Shown: in pieces, positions 1-9,312 of the stretch | Numbering within the stretch: the stretch's first letter is position 1 | How the letters are laid out: every line of letters begins with the position of its first letter | Source: Chloroflexota bacterium | GTDB lineage: Bacteria > Chloroflexota > Limnocylindria > Limnocylindrales > CSP1-4 | DNA: 64,000 nt | Direction: 5' to 3' | NCBI GenBank assembly: GCA_021786265.1 | Contig: JAJYNP010000314.1 | Coordinates: forward strand, 1-64,000 | Notes under the pieces: model-generated | Database searches by the model: none | What the model was told of the DNA's origin: nothing | Seen by the model: only the letters and a program-made list of their open reading frames with translations | Translations under genes and position numbers: made by a program

Positions 1-474
1 CAGGCCGGCCGCGTGATCCTCGGGTCGGTCGGCGGGCCGAGCGGCGCCCTGTATGGCCGGGCATTCCAGCGCGCGGGCGCATCTCTCGACGCGCCGAACG
101 GGCCGGCCTCACCGGAGGAAGCCCACCCGGGGCAGGAGCCCACCGTCTGGGCCATGGTCCGTGCGCTCGGGGCCGCGACGGACGCCATCGCAGCCCTGGG
201 CCGCTCGGGCCCCGGGGACAAGACCATGCTCGACGCGCTCATGCCGGCCGTCGCGTCGCTTCGCGCGTCCGCGCTCGCGGGACACGATCTCCGCGATGCC
301 CTGCGGCAGGCTGCCGAGGCGGCGGAGCGGGGCCTGGAGGCCACGCGGCCGCTCGTTGCCCGGCGGGGCAGGGCGAGCTACCTGGGTGAGCGGTCTGCAG
401 GCCACCTGGATCCCGGCGCAGCATCCAGCCTGCTGCTCGTGCGCGCGCTCGCCGAGACGATCGCCGATCGCTGA
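1..474 (+). CDS. dhaL: Dihydroxyacetone kinase subunit L-like protein, 5'-truncated by the window edge
   Basis: The open frame runs in from the left edge, so the true start lies outside. The visible part matches the C-terminal two thirds of DhaL, the ADP-binding subunit of PEP-dependent dihydroxyacetone kinase. It has the glycine-rich GSVGGPSGALYG segment, the GDKTMLDAL helix and the terminal [20 protein letters not shown] block, all nearly identical to the complete DhaL at 4682-5350. Between the first two motifs it carries a longer Pro/Glu-rich insertion than the complete copy. The metal-binding GDADHG motif would lie upstream and cannot be checked. This is a second DhaL, either a paralogue or the end of another dha gene set. 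Family call firm, exact role not. Confidence 0.85.
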   Translation, partial: QAGRVILGSVGGPSGALYGRAFQRAGASLDAPNGPASPEEAHPGQEPTVWAMVRALGAATDAIAALGRSGPGDKTMLDALMPAVASLRASALAGHDLRDALRQAAEAAERGLEATRPLVARRGRASYLGERSAGHLDPGAASSLLLVRALAETIADR

Positions 475-925
475 CCGCAGGCGCGGCGCTCCCGGCGGCC
501 CCCGGGGGCCACGGCCTCCGAAGGAGAGATCGCTCCCCCGGACCCCGCGCTGCCGGGCGATGGGGGCCGCCCACCCGGCCCGGAGAAGCTCATCGAGGAC
601 GGCGTTGCCGATCGGGCTCCCGATGTCGCGCCGGGGCTGCGTCGCGCCGGCGTGCCAGTCGGGATCCGGCGGGCCCCTCGCGCCTGCTACCATCGTCGGC
701 GTATGCCCAGCCTGATCGTTTCCCCGCGGCTGACCCGGATCGCGTCCGGGCAACGGACGAGATGAGCTCCCGCGCCTGCCGACACGGCGACGTCGACCGC
801 GGCACCGACGACGAGCGCCGCCGCGGGAGAACGCCTGCGCTGTTGGGAGCTGGAATGGCGCCGCGACGGGACGCGCGGCTCCGGCCCGGGCGCATCTCTG
901 CAGAGAGAAACCGAGGCAGAGCGGC
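475..925. other. Intergenic stretch without a convincing gene
   Basis: I see no gene with family similarity here. Open frames on both strands are GC-driven shadows with Arg/Pro/Ala-rich translations. A TACCAT hexamer at 688-693 precedes a 20-codon frame (703-765); this resembles the leaderless arrangement seen elsewhere in the window, but nothing else supports that peptide. Confidence 0.4.
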
Positions 926-1246
926 ATGACCAACCGTCGGGCGCCCATGCAGCATCCCCGTCGGGCTGGTCGCGCTGCGGGGGCACCTCCCGCGTCGCGC
1001 ACCCCTCCGGTGCAGGCTCAGGGGACGCGCGTCACCGGGGCGCGCCTCGCCTGGATGTCCGACCCACGTACGTGGACCGGGCGCATTTGGCGTCAGGTCA
1101 TCTCGCAGACCCTGTTTGTCGTCCTGGCGCTCTCTGGCCTCGGACTGGTCGCGGTCAGCGCGAAGAACCTCGAGCAGGCGGTGGTCTGGGGCCTTCTGGT
1201 GATGAGCGTCGTCGCCGCGCTGTGGATCGGTCGCGCCAAGCGCTGA
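926..1246 (+). CDS. Small two-helix membrane protein of unknown function
   Basis: A 106-residue frame. The N-terminal ~45 residues are basic, Pro/Ala-rich and probably disordered. The rest holds two hydrophobic segments, about residues 60-78 (QTLFVVLALSGLGLVAVSA) and 86-101 (AVVWGLLVMSVVAALWIG), ending in a basic GRAKR tail. A GAGG stretch lies about 9 nt before ATG 926. In-frame ATGs at 947 and 1054 are alternatives, and the 1054 start would give a clean 64-residue two-helix protein. I do not recognise the family. It sits alone between the dhaL tail and a convergent gene. Confidence 0.5.
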   Translation: MTNRRAPMQHPRRAGRAAGAPPASRTPPVQAQGTRVTGARLAWMSDPRTWTGRIWRQVISQTLFVVLALSGLGLVAVSAKNLEQAVVWGLLVMSVVAALWIGRAKR

Positions 1247-1344
1247 CCGGCGGAGGCTGCCGGCGCCGATGGTGGGGCCGGCAGCGACCGTGGGGCCTCC
1301 CGCGAAATCGGGCCGCGGACGCGTCCGCAGCCGTACGCGCAACG

Positions 1345-2247
1345 TCACAGGCGCCGCAGGATCGCCTTGCGCTTCTCGTCGTACTCCGCCTGGGTGATGA
1401 GCTCGCCGCCCCGGAGCTCCTCGAGTTCGAGCAGGGCTTCGCGCGCGGTCGGCGCCTCTTGCGCGGCCGGCGTGGTGCCGGGCTCGGCGGCCGTCACCAG
1501 CCCGAGCTCCGCTGCATACCCGGCCACGCCGATCTCGCGCCACCGTCTCTCCGCCCGCGTGACCGCCAGGAGGCCGATCCAGCGCGCCAGCTCCTCGTAG
1601 TGCGATCGAGCGGGCCGGTTGGCGAAGAAGCCCGACGGGTTCGAGATGCTGAACGCGGATCCGCCGCCGTCCGTGGCGTGAAAAACCAGGAGATCTCCCG
1701 GGGGAATGAGGGGGATCGTCGATACCCTCGCACCGTCCATCCACGTCCCGTCCCACGGCTGAGCGCCGCGGGCTCTGCCGCCACCCGGACACGCACCCAG
1801 GATCCTCGCCGCCGGGACCGAGGCGAGGGTCCGGCCATCCCGGGCGGCGCTCAGGATCAGGGCGTCGGCCACCACGCGGATCCGGGCGTCGGTCGGCGCC
1901 TGCGGTTGCCCGGAAACGCCACGGGCGCGGTACGTTGTCCTGCCGCCGACGAAATCGATCATTCCGGCGGCGTCCACGACCCCGGCGATGTCCGGCTCTG
2001 GTTGCGATGGTCCCCGGAACAATGCGCCATGCAGCGCACGCAGAACGGTCGCCCGTCGAATCGATTCGGCCGCCGCCGCGATGACCGCCGGGTCGCCGGG
2101 CATCGAGGCCGCACCCACGTCCGCGCCGCCGAGCACGTCGGCGTAGTGGGACGGACGTCGCGTCCCGCAGCCCGGGCAGCGATCGAAGAACGGATGGACG
2201 TACCCCAGGCACGTCTCGCACATCACGTCGGCGAGCGCCAGCTGCAT
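1345..2247 (-). CDS. Zinc-ribbon protein with C-terminal SHOCT domain
   Basis: A 300-residue protein. Residues 10-27 form a treble-clef or ribbon-like zinc site, with CETC followed by CPGC. The middle (about 60-225) is a globular region I cannot assign. The last ~35 residues (LEELRGGELITQAEYDEKR) match the SHOCT short-C-terminal oligomerisation domain, which often ends such proteins. An Ala/Pro/Thr linker joins the middle to SHOCT. It is monocistronic and convergent with the preceding small gene. A TAGGCT hexamer lies 6 nt upstream of the ATG, so the transcript may be leaderless. Function unknown; SHOCT proteins are often regulatory or membrane-associated adaptors. Confidence 0.75.
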   Translation of the reverse strand: MQLALADVMCETCLGYVHPFFDRCPGCGTRRPSHYADVLGGADVGAASMPGDPAVIAAAAESIRRATVLRALHGALFRGPSQPEPDIAGVVDAAGMIDFVGGRTTYRARGVSGQPQAPTDARIRVVADALILSAARDGRTLASVPAARILGACPGGGRARGAQPWDGTWMDGARVSTIPLIPPGDLLVFHATDGGGSAFSISNPSGFFANRPARSHYEELARWIGLLAVTRAERRWREIGVAGYAAELGLVTAAEPGTTPAAQEAPTAREALLELEELRGGELITQAEYDEKRKAILRRL

Positions 2248-2253
2248 GTGCGA

Positions 2254-2259
2254 AGCCTA
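2254..2259 (-). promoter_or_regulatory. -10 element (TAGGCT on the minus strand) of the zinc-ribbon gene
   Basis: The hexamer ends 6 nt before the ATG at 2247, so transcription would start at or next to the start codon. No good -35 hexamer is visible. It belongs to the leaderless set described in the findings. Confidence 0.5.
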
Positions 2260-2719
2260 CCCGGGACGTGAGGAGCGCGCAGCCTCGAACTCACAGGCGC
2301 AGCCGTGCCACGGGGTCGATCTCGCCGGCGCGGGTGGGCGCACCGGGAGGGCCAGCTGGCGCAGCGAGAGGCGGCACCCGGCTGCGCCGATCCGGGGGAG
2401 GCACCTCGGAGCTTGCGGCCGGCCCATGGCGGCGACCGCCCCCAGCGTGTTTTCGACGATGTCTTGAGATTCTGGTGGGCTGGCCGGCCGTAGAGTGACC
2501 GGGATGGCAGCGAGACGCCACCCGAGTTCGTGCGTGTGTGGGGGAGGCACCGCGAGCGCCTTGGCTGGAAAGGAGGGGAACGGGAAGGGAGTTCACGTCG
2601 CGCCCGCCCCGCAGGGATGACGGGGCCCATCGTCGGATCCTCGGGACCCGACGCCACGGAGGCCCACAGCCCGTCGCGGGTTCGCAGGCACCACCCCACT
2701 GTTGAGGGAGTACAAGGGG
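2260..2719. other. Upstream region of the glycerol operon
   Basis: No supported gene. A TTGAGA (2464-2469) and a TAGAGT (2491-2496) face glpF, but their spacing of 21 nt is long. If used, they would give a ~215-nt leader. A 39-codon frame (2504-2623) begins 7 nt after TAGAGT; its Gly/Ala-rich product resembles nothing I know. No known riboswitch pattern was recognised. Confidence 0.35.
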
Positions 2720-3505
2720 ATGACGCTACAGATCATTCTGGGTGAGATCTTCGGCACGGCCACGCTCGTGCTCCTGGGCGATGGCGTGGTCGCCAACGTC
2801 CTGCTTGCCAAGACCAAGGGCAACATGACGACCGGCGTCGGCAACTCCAACGGATGGATTGTCATCACCTGGGCATGGGCCATGGCCGTGTTCATGGGTG
2901 TCGTCGTTGCGGGACCGCTGACCGGCGCGCACCTGAACCCCGCCGTCACGATCGGCCTGGCCGTGATGCATTCGATGAACAGCAGCGCCGGCATAGGTTG
3001 GGACATGGTCCCCGGCTACTGGCTGGGTGAGATGGTCGGCGCCATCATCGGCGCGGCGCTCGTCCTGCTCTTCTACTGGGACCATTTCAAGGCGACCGAG
3101 GACAAGGTCCTGAAGCTGGCCGTGTTCTCCACCGTGCCGAACATTCCCAACTACACGCTGAACCTGATCTCGGAGATCATCGGCACCTTCGTGCTCGTCT
3201 TCGTGATCTTCGCCATCGGCCAGCCGCACACGCTGGCGCCCGCCGGCCTCGGTGCTCTTCCGGTTGCACTCCTCGTCCTGGTGATCGGCCTCTCGCTCGG
3301 CGGCACGACCGGGTACGCGATCAATCCCGCCCGTGACCTCGGCCCGCGCCTCGTGCACCAGTTCCTTCCCGTCCCCGACAAGGGCGACTCGCAGTGGTCC
3401 TACGCCTGGGTTCCGGTCGTGGGCCCGCTCATCGGTGGTGCGCTCGCAGCAGTCGTGTACTACGTGTTCTTCACGCAGTACATCGTGAAGGCCATTCCGG
3501 CCTGA
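2720..3505 (+). CDS. glpF: Glycerol uptake facilitator (aquaglyceroporin, MIP family)
   Basis: Passive inner-membrane channel for glycerol. The 261-residue product has six transmembrane segments and both half-helix NPA motifs: HLNPAVT in the first half and INPARD in the second. The Asp after the second NPAR is characteristic of glycerol facilitators rather than water-specific aquaporins. The N-terminus ([20 protein letters not shown]) is typical of GlpF. I chose ATG 2720 over the TTG at 2702 because GAGGGAG lies about 9 nt upstream and the family begins here. It opens a co-directional glycerol/dihydroxyacetone gene set (dhaK, dhaL, glpK, glpA-like), which fits glycerol import. Confidence 0.95.
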   Translation: MTLQIILGEIFGTATLVLLGDGVVANVLLAKTKGNMTTGVGNSNGWIVITWAWAMAVFMGVVVAGPLTGAHLNPAVTIGLAVMHSMNSSAGIGWDMVPGYWLGEMVGAIIGAALVLLFYWDHFKATEDKVLKLAVFSTVPNIPNYTLNLISEIIGTFVLVFVIFAIGQPHTLAPAGLGALPVALLVLVIGLSLGGTTGYAINPARDLGPRLVHQFLPVPDKGDSQWSYAWVPVVGPLIGGALAAVVYYVFFTQYIVKAIPA

Positions 3506-3557
3506 CGGTCGGCGTCGCTTCGATTGCACAGGGTCACAGGCTGATCCGGTCGGGAAT

Positions 3558-3599
3558 CCGCCTGCTGCCGGCCCTCGAGCGGCCAACTGCAGCAGGCGG
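3558..3599 (+). promoter_or_regulatory. Intercistronic hairpin between glpF and dhaK
   Basis: Perfect 11-bp inverted repeat, CCGCCTGCTGC at 3558-3568 and GCAGCAGGCGG at 3589-3599, with a 20-nt loop that can itself pair through GGCC. There is no T-tract. It could be a partial terminator or a processing/stability element setting glpF expression relative to the kinases downstream. Confidence 0.55.
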
Positions 3600-3626
3600 A
3601 GCCCGGGCGTTATCTCGGGAGACGCC

Positions 3627-4625
3627 ATGAAGAAGCTCATCAACACGCCCGAACTCGCCGTCGACGAAGAGCTGGCTGGGATGCTGGTCGCCCACGGCGA
3701 CCTCATCCGGGTGATCGAGCCCAACGTCGTCGTGCGCAAGGATGCACCCCGGCCAGGCAAGGTCGGCGTGCTCTCCGGCGGTGGCTCCGGCCACGAGCCG
3801 ATGCACGGCGGCTACGTGGGCATGGGCATGCTCGACGCGGCCTGCCCGGGCGCGGTCTTCACCTCGCCCGTCCCCGACCAGATGCTGGCGGCCACCAAGG
3901 CCGTCAACGGCGGGGCGGGCGTGCTCCACATCGTCAAGAACTACACCGGCGACATCATGAACTTCGAGCTCGCGGCCGAGCTGGCCCGGGCCGAGGGGAT
4001 CGACGTCGCCTCCGTCGTCATCGCCGACGACGTCGCCGTCAAGGACTCGCTCTATACCGCCGGGCGCCGCGGCGTGGGCGGCACGGTGCTGGCCGAGAAG
4101 ATCGTGGGTGCCGCCGCCGAGGCCGGCGCCGACCTCGCCACGGTCACCGCGCTGTGCCAGAAGGTGCAGGACAACGTGCGCTCCATGGGCATGGCGCTCA
4201 CGAGTTGCACCGTGCCCGCCGCCGGCAAGCCGACCTTCGAGCTCGGCGAGGACGAGATGGAGATCGGAATCGGCATCCACGGCGAGCCGGGACGCACCCG
4301 CATGAAGCTCGCCACGGCCGACGAGATCACCGAGATGCTCGCCACGCCGGTCCTCGACGACCTGCCGTTCAAGGGCGGCGATTCCGTCCTGGCGTTCGTC
4401 AACGGCATGGGCGGGACGCCGCTCATGGAGCTCTACATCGTCTTCAACAAGCTCGCGCAGATCCTGAAGGGTCGGGGCGTCGTCATCGGTCGCAGCTTCG
4501 TGGGCAACTACATCACCTCGCTCGAGATGGCCGGGTGCTCGATCACGCTGCTCCGGCTCGACGACGAGCTCACCCGCTTCTGGGATGCGCCGGTGCACAC
4601 GCCGGCCCTGCGCTGGGGCGTCTGA
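3627..4625 (+). CDS. dhaK: PEP-dependent dihydroxyacetone kinase, substrate-binding subunit DhaK
   Basis: DhaK binds dihydroxyacetone covalently and presents it to DhaL-ADP for phosphorylation to dihydroxyacetone phosphate. The 332-residue length is close to the roughly 330-360 usual for the family. The catalytic histidine is His218 in GIGIHGEPG, matching the E. coli numbering. The substrate-pocket motif [16 protein letters not shown] (residues 50-65) and [11 protein letters not shown] near the C-terminus are intact. A GGGAG Shine-Dalgarno lies about 7 nt before ATG 3627. dhaL follows after 56 nt and dhaM lies at 9735, so this is the PTS-type, not the ATP-dependent single-chain, enzyme. Confidence 0.96.
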   Translation: MKKLINTPELAVDEELAGMLVAHGDLIRVIEPNVVVRKDAPRPGKVGVLSGGGSGHEPMHGGYVGMGMLDAACPGAVFTSPVPDQMLAATKAVNGGAGVLHIVKNYTGDIMNFELAAELARAEGIDVASVVIADDVAVKDSLYTAGRRGVGGTVLAEKIVGAAAEAGADLATVTALCQKVQDNVRSMGMALTSCTVPAAGKPTFELGEDEMEIGIGIHGEPGRTRMKLATADEITEMLATPVLDDLPFKGGDSVLAFVNGMGGTPLMELYIVFNKLAQILKGRGVVIGRSFVGNYITSLEMAGCSITLLRLDDELTRFWDAPVHTPALRWGV

Positions 4626-4681
4626 CTCGACCCTCGGCAACGGCGGATCGGCCTCGCACGAAAGGGTAGGTGGCAGGGCGG

Positions 4682-5350
4682 ATGAGCGCGGCGACACCCA
4701 TCAGCTATGACGACGTCGTCGCCTGGATCAACACGTTCGCCGCAACCATCCGGGATCAGAAGGAGTACCTGACCGAGCTCGACTCCGCGATCGGTGACGC
4801 GGACCACGGCATCAACATGGATCGCGGCTTCCAGGCCGTGATCGCGAAGCTGCCGGGGCTGCCCAACCGGGACATCGGCGCGGCGTTCAAGACGGTGGGC
4901 ATGACGCTGGTCTCGACCGTCGGCGGGGCGAGCGGCCCGCTGTACGGCACGTTCTTCCTGCAGTGTGCCACGGCCACCGCAGGGCGGGAGGCCATCGGTC
5001 TCGGCGAGATCGTCGCGGCGCTCGACGCCGGGATCGCCGGGATCCAGCGCATCGGCAAGGCCGATGCGGGCGACAAGACCATGCTCGACACCCTGCTGCC
5101 GGCGCGGGACGCGCTGCGAGCGGCCGCCGAATCCGGCGCCTCGCTCGCGGACGCCCTCACCCGGACCGTCGGGGCGGCCGAGCAGGGGATGCTCGCGACC
5201 ATCCCGCTCGTCGCCCGCAAGGGTCGGGCGAGCTATCTCGGAGAGCGCAGCGCCGGGCACCAGGATCCCGGAGCGACCTCGTCCTACCTGCTGTTGAAGA
5301 CCGCCGCCGACACGTGGTCAGGGACGGCCGCAGGGGACACGGGCAAGTAG
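4682..5350 (+). CDS. dhaL: PEP-dependent dihydroxyacetone kinase, ADP-binding subunit DhaL
   Basis: DhaL holds tightly bound ADP that DhaM re-phosphorylates; the phosphate is then passed to dihydroxyacetone on DhaK. The product is 222 residues, near the usual ~210. The magnesium/ADP motif [12 protein letters not shown] is intact, as are the glycine-rich GGASGPLYG loop and the [20 protein letters not shown]-terminal block. I prefer ATG 4682 with AGGTGG about 8 nt upstream; an in-frame GTG at 4670 is the alternative. A second, partial DhaL lies at the left edge of the window. Confidence 0.94.
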   Translation: MSAATPISYDDVVAWINTFAATIRDQKEYLTELDSAIGDADHGINMDRGFQAVIAKLPGLPNRDIGAAFKTVGMTLVSTVGGASGPLYGTFFLQCATATAGREAIGLGEIVAALDAGIAGIQRIGKADAGDKTMLDTLLPARDALRAAAESGASLADALTRTVGAAEQGMLATIPLVARKGRASYLGERSAGHQDPGATSSYLLLKTAADTWSGTAAGDTGK

Positions 5351-5393
5351 CCGGCGCCTGGGCCGGCACGAGACAACCAGCTGGGAGACACCA

Positions 5394-6896
5394 ATGGCGA
5401 GATACGTCGGCGCCCTCGACCAGGGCACAACGAGCACGCGCTTCATGATCTTCGACCACGCGGGCGCGGTGGTCGGGATCGATCAGAAGGAACACGAGCA
5501 GATCTACCCGAAGCCCGGATGGGTCGAGCACGACGCGACCGAGATCTGGACGCGCAGCGTCGAGGTCATCCGCGGTGCGCTCGCCAAGGCCGGCATCACC
5601 GCCGCCGACCTGGCGGCCGTGGGCGTGACCAACCAGCGCGAGACAACCGTGGTCTGGGATCGCCGCACCGGCAAGCCCATCCACAACGCGATCGTCTGGC
5701 AGGACACCCGCACCGCCGACATCTGCAACGAGCTGGCCAGGGACGGCGGCCAGGACCGCCTGCGCGGAAAGGTCGGCCTGCCGCTGGCCACCTACTTCTC
5801 CGGCCCCAAGGTCAAGTGGATCCTCGAGAACGTCGAGGGTGCCCGCGCCAGGGCCGAGGCGGGTGACCTGCTCTTCGGCAACATCGACACCTGGTGCATC
5901 TGGAACCTGACCGGCGGAGCGAGCGGCGGCGTCCACGTCACCGACGTCTCGAACGCCAGCCGGACCATGCTGATGAACCTCGAGACCCTCGACTGGGATC
6001 CCGAGATCCTGAAGCTCATGGGCATCCCGCGCTCCATGCTGCCGGCCATCAAGGCCTCCAGCGAGGTCTACGGCACCGCCGTCGGCGATCTCGCCGGCAT
6101 CCCGGTGGCGGGCGACCTGGGCGACCAGCAGGCGGCCCTCTTCGGCCAGACGTGCTTCTCCGCCGGCGAGGCGAAGAACACCTACGGCACGGGCTGCTTC
6201 ATGCTCCTCAACACGGGCACCAAGCCCGTGCCGTCCAAGAGCGGCCTGCTCACCACCCTGGGCTACAAGATCGGGGACCAGCCCGCCGTCTACTGCCTCG
6301 AGGGCTCCATCGCGATCACCGGCGCCCTGGTGCAGTGGCTGCGCGACAACCTGGGCATGATCAAGACCTCACCGGAGATCGAGGAGCTCGCGAAGACCGT
6401 CGACGACAACGGCGGCGTGTACTTCGTGCCGGCGTTCTCGGGCCTCTTCGCGCCGTACTGGAAGAACGACGCGCGTGGCGTCATCGCCGGCCTGACCCGC
6501 TACGTCAACAAGGGCCACATCGCCCGCGCGGTCCTCGAGGCGACCGCCTGGCAGACCCGCGAGGTGCTCGACGCGATGAACGCCGATTCCGGCGTCGCGC
6601 TGACCGCCCTCAAGGTCGATGGCGGCATGGTCTACAACGAGCTGCTCATGCAGTTCCAGTCCGACGTCCTCGCGGTGCCGGTCATCCGCCCGAAGGTGGC
6701 GGAGACGACGGCCCTCGGCGCCGCCTACGCGGCCGGCCTCGCGGTCGGCTTCTGGTCGGCGGTGGAGGACCTGCGCGCCAACTGGATCAAGGACAAGGAG
6801 TGGCATCCGCAGATGGACGCCGCCACTCGTGACAAGGACTACAAGCTCTGGAAGAAGGCCGTCACGCGGACCTTCGAGTGGCTCGAGAACCACTGA
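5394..6896 (+). CDS. glpK: Glycerol kinase
   Basis: Phosphorylates glycerol to sn-glycerol 3-phosphate with ATP, trapping glycerol imported by GlpF. FGGY-family carbohydrate kinase of 500 residues, the normal size. The N-terminal ATPase phosphate loop DQGTTSTRF follows [15 protein letters not shown] and WQDTRT are the glycerol-contacting segments, [10 protein letters not shown] lies mid-protein, and the second signature includes [20 protein letters not shown] sits about 7 nt before ATG 5394. The product feeds the GlpA-like dehydrogenase immediately downstream, and also plsY at 11345, which uses the glycerol-3-phosphate backbone for phospholipids. Confidence 0.97.
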   Translation: MARYVGALDQGTTSTRFMIFDHAGAVVGIDQKEHEQIYPKPGWVEHDATEIWTRSVEVIRGALAKAGITAADLAAVGVTNQRETTVVWDRRTGKPIHNAIVWQDTRTADICNELARDGGQDRLRGKVGLPLATYFSGPKVKWILENVEGARARAEAGDLLFGNIDTWCIWNLTGGASGGVHVTDVSNASRTMLMNLETLDWDPEILKLMGIPRSMLPAIKASSEVYGTAVGDLAGIPVAGDLGDQQAALFGQTCFSAGEAKNTYGTGCFMLLNTGTKPVPSKSGLLTTLGYKIGDQPAVYCLEGSIAITGALVQWLRDNLGMIKTSPEIEELAKTVDDNGGVYFVPAFSGLFAPYWKNDARGVIAGLTRYVNKGHIARAVLEATAWQTREVLDAMNADSGVALTALKVDGGMVYNELLMQFQSDVLAVPVIRPKVAETTALGAAYAAGLAVGFWSAVEDLRANWIKDKEWHPQMDAATRDKDYKLWKKAVTRTFEWLENH

Positions 6897-6944
6897 GCAA
6901 CTGAATAGATCCGGGCCCCGCGAGGGCCGGGTCGGAGACCCGCC

Positions 6945-8129
6945 ATGACCGCCATCGGCCGTTCGCCCGCACCGCACGTCGTGATCGTCGGTGGGGGTGG
7001 CACGGGTGGGGCGCTGGCCCTCGACCTGGTCCTCCGGGGCCTCCGGGTCACGCTCGTCGAACGCGGCGAGATCACCTCCGGGACCACGGGCCGCCACCAC
7101 GGCCTGCTCCACAGCGGCGCGCGCTACGTGGTCAACGACGCGGAATCCGCGGTCGAGTGCATCGAGGAGAACCAGCTCCTGCGCCGCGTGGCACCCGGCT
7201 CGTTCGAGGAGAACGACGGGCTCTTCGTCGGTATCGACGACGAAGACATGGCCTACGGCGAGAAGCTCTTCGCCGCGTGCGGAGAAACCAACATCCCCGC
7301 CCGATGGCTCTCGCCCGCCGAGGCGCTCCGCCTGGAACCGAACCTCAACCCCACACTGAAGGGCGCCATCCAGGTGCCCGACGCGACCTTCGATGCGATG
7401 CGCCTGCCGCTCCGCTGGTTCGCCACGGCGAAGGCCCGCGGGGCGGTGATCGAGCCGTTCTGCGAGGTGACCTCGTTCATCATGCGCGACCGCTGCGTGG
7501 TGGGCGTGCGTGGACGCGACCATCGCAGCGAGAAGGACTTCGAGATCGGTGCCGACCTGGTGGTCAACGCCGGTGGGCCGTGGGGTGAGAAGATCGCCGC
7601 GATGGCCGGGGTCGACGTCCCCATCCAGCCATCCCCGGGCGTCCTCCTGGCCCTGCGCGGTCGGCTCTGCAACATGGTCGTCAACCGTATGCACAAGTCC
7701 GGCGACGGCGACATCGTCGTCCCCCAGCGCGCGCTCTCGATCGTCGGGACCAGCTCCTGGGTCGTGGAGGATCCCGACGACCTCGAGGTCCCCGAGGATC
7801 ATGTCCAGAAGATGTACGAGGAGGGCGCCAGGCTGATCCCGGCGGTCCGGTCCGCGCCGTTGCGCCAGGCCTGGTCGGCGGCCCGCCCGCTGATCGGGTC
7901 CCGCGGGGCGTCGACGGGGCGCGAGCTCAGCCGCACCTTCAAGTGCTTCGATCACCTGGAGCAGGACGGCGTGGAGGGCTTCGTCACCATCTCCGGCGGC
8001 AAGGCGACCACCGCCCGCGCCATGGCGGAGACGACCGCCAACGTCATCTGCGGCAAGCTCGGGATCGATGCGCCCTGCCGGACGCGGGAGACCGTCCTGC
8101 TGCCGCACACCGCCTACTACGCTGCATAG
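6945..8129 (+). CDS. glpA: FAD-dependent glycerol-3-phosphate dehydrogenase, GlpA-like, without the C-terminal [2Fe-2S] domain
   Basis: Expected to oxidise sn-glycerol 3-phosphate to dihydroxyacetone phosphate with FAD. Residues 11-30 carry the Rossmann FAD motif (VVIVGGGGTGGALALDL). TTGRHHGLLHSGARYVV and VVNAGGPWGEKIAAMAG are typical of the GlpA/GlpD DAO fold, and SGGKATTARAMAE lies near the end. At 394 residues it stops where E. coli GlpA (about 540) continues into a BFD-like [2Fe-2S] domain. The family partners GlpB and GlpC are absent. Only 4 nt separate it from an SdhB-like iron-sulfur gene followed by two SdhC/D-like cytochrome b anchors, implying a different electron path to quinone. 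Substrate assignment rests on family and glpK context. Confidence 0.88.
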   Translation: MTAIGRSPAPHVVIVGGGGTGGALALDLVLRGLRVTLVERGEITSGTTGRHHGLLHSGARYVVNDAESAVECIEENQLLRRVAPGSFEENDGLFVGIDDEDMAYGEKLFAACGETNIPARWLSPAEALRLEPNLNPTLKGAIQVPDATFDAMRLPLRWFATAKARGAVIEPFCEVTSFIMRDRCVVGVRGRDHRSEKDFEIGADLVVNAGGPWGEKIAAMAGVDVPIQPSPGVLLALRGRLCNMVVNRMHKSGDGDIVVPQRALSIVGTSSWVVEDPDDLEVPEDHVQKMYEEGARLIPAVRSAPLRQAWSAARPLIGSRGASTGRELSRTFKCFDHLEQDGVEGFVTISGGKATTARAMAETTANVICGKLGIDAPCRTRETVLLPHTAYYAA

Positions 8130-8133
8130 ACCG

Positions 8134-8868
8134 ATGAGCGAAACCGTCTCCTTCCGCGTGCACCGCTACAAGCAGGGCGACGCCGCACCCCACCACGACC
8201 GCTTCGAGGTCGAGCCGGGGCCGCGTACCACGGTGCTGGATGCGCTGACCGCCATCCGCCGCACGAAGGACCCGAGCCTGACCCTCCGTCACTCGTGCTT
8301 CCACGCCTCGTGCGGGACGTGCGGCATGAAGGTGAACGGGCAGGAGGTCCTCGCGTGCGTGACCAACGTGCGCGAGCTCCACGCCGGCGAGGTGACGGTC
8401 GATCCGCTGGACAACGCACCGCTGATCAGCGACCTCGTGGTGGACATGGGATCCTTCTACGCGCGGTTCAACGCGGTGGAACGCCCCCTGGTCCGCGAGA
8501 GCGAGCTGGTGCCCGGGACCCACACCGCGCAGGGCATCGCGCAGCCGTTGCGCTACGAGGACTGCATCGAGTGCGGAATCTGCCTGTCGGCCTGCCCGAT
8601 TGCCGCCACCGACCCCGACTACCTGGGGCCCGCGGCACTCGCCGCCGCCGATCGGGTGCGGGAGGAGCCGCGGGGCGGCGACGTTCCGTTCGTGCTCGGC
8701 CTGGTGGACGACCCTCATGGCGCCTGGCGCTGTCACGTCGCGTTCGAGTGCAGCGAGGCGTGCCCGTCGAACGTGGATCCCGCAGGCCACATCATGCAGC
8801 TGCGCCGCTCGCTCATCGGACGTCGCTGGGGGGCCCTGCTTGCACAGCCAGTGGGGGCGGGGCGATGA
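8134..8868 (+). CDS. Succinate dehydrogenase/fumarate reductase-type iron-sulfur subunit (SdhB-like)
   Basis: A 244-residue electron-transfer subunit with three cluster sites. The N-terminal ferredoxin domain binds [2Fe-2S] through Cys55, Cys60, Cys63 and Cys75. The C-terminal domain has C144-x2-C147-x2-C150-x3-C154 plus Cys200, Cys206 and Cys210, the standard [4Fe-4S]/[3Fe-4S] arrangement. ATG 8134 starts 4 nt after the GlpA-like stop. Its stop overlaps the next ATG (ATGA), so translation is coupled to the anchor. No sdhA-type flavoprotein gene is in the window; the flavoprotein immediately upstream is the GlpA-like enzyme. It may wire that dehydrogenase to the membrane, or serve a complex II whose SdhA is elsewhere. 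Confidence 0.9.
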   Translation: MSETVSFRVHRYKQGDAAPHHDRFEVEPGPRTTVLDALTAIRRTKDPSLTLRHSCFHASCGTCGMKVNGQEVLACVTNVRELHAGEVTVDPLDNAPLISDLVVDMGSFYARFNAVERPLVRESELVPGTHTAQGIAQPLRYEDCIECGICLSACPIAATDPDYLGPAALAAADRVREEPRGGDVPFVLGLVDDPHGAWRCHVAFECSEACPSNVDPAGHIMQLRRSLIGRRWGALLAQPVGAGR

Positions 8869-9308
8869 GCGACCGAACCGCGCCCACCGACCGGACCACG
8901 TCCACCGGCCCGGCCGCCTCGCCTGACACCCGGCGCCGGGGGATCGCCGGCTGGGTCGACGTCCGCGGGCGGAGGCTGGGCGGCTGGGCGTTCATCCTCA
9001 ACCGGCTGACCGGCCTCGGCGTCCTCTTCTACCTGTACCTGCACCTGGTCGTGCTCTCGCAGCTGGCCGCCGGTCCGGGTGCGTGGGACTCCCTGCTGAA
9101 GAACTGGTTCCTCAACCCGGTGTTCCTGGTCCTTGACGTGCTGCTGCTGGCAGGCCTCCTTGTCCACGGACTGAACGGGATCCGTGTGACCCTGGTCGGG
9201 TTCGGGTTGGTGGTGAGCCGGCAGAAGGCGCTGCTGGGCGCGTTCGGTACGATCGGGGCGATCGTGCTGCTGATCGGCACGCTGATGTTCATCAGCCACG
9301 GGGGTTGA
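8865..9308 (+). CDS. SdhC-like cytochrome b membrane anchor
   Basis: A 147-residue integral membrane protein. After a ~45-residue polar, Thr/Pro-rich N-terminus come three transmembrane helices. The first (NRLTGLGVLFYLYLHLVVLS) contains the expected heme-proximal His in YLHLV. The second ends in LVHGLNGIRVTLVGF, the conserved H-x-L-N-G-I-R signature of SdhC in Actinobacteria/Bacteroidetes-type complex II. The third is FGTIGAIVLLIGTLMFI. Its start overlaps the iron-sulfur gene stop (ATGA at 8865-8868). Together with the next gene it should form the quinone- and heme-binding anchor of the oxidoreductase encoded with the GlpA-like flavoprotein. Confidence 0.85.
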   Translation: MSDRTAPTDRTTSTGPAASPDTRRRGIAGWVDVRGRRLGGWAFILNRLTGLGVLFYLYLHLVVLSQLAAGPGAWDSLLKNWFLNPVFLVLDVLLLAGLLVHGLNGIRVTLVGFGLVVSRQKALLGAFGTIGAIVLLIGTLMFISHGG

Positions 9309-9312
9309 GGCG

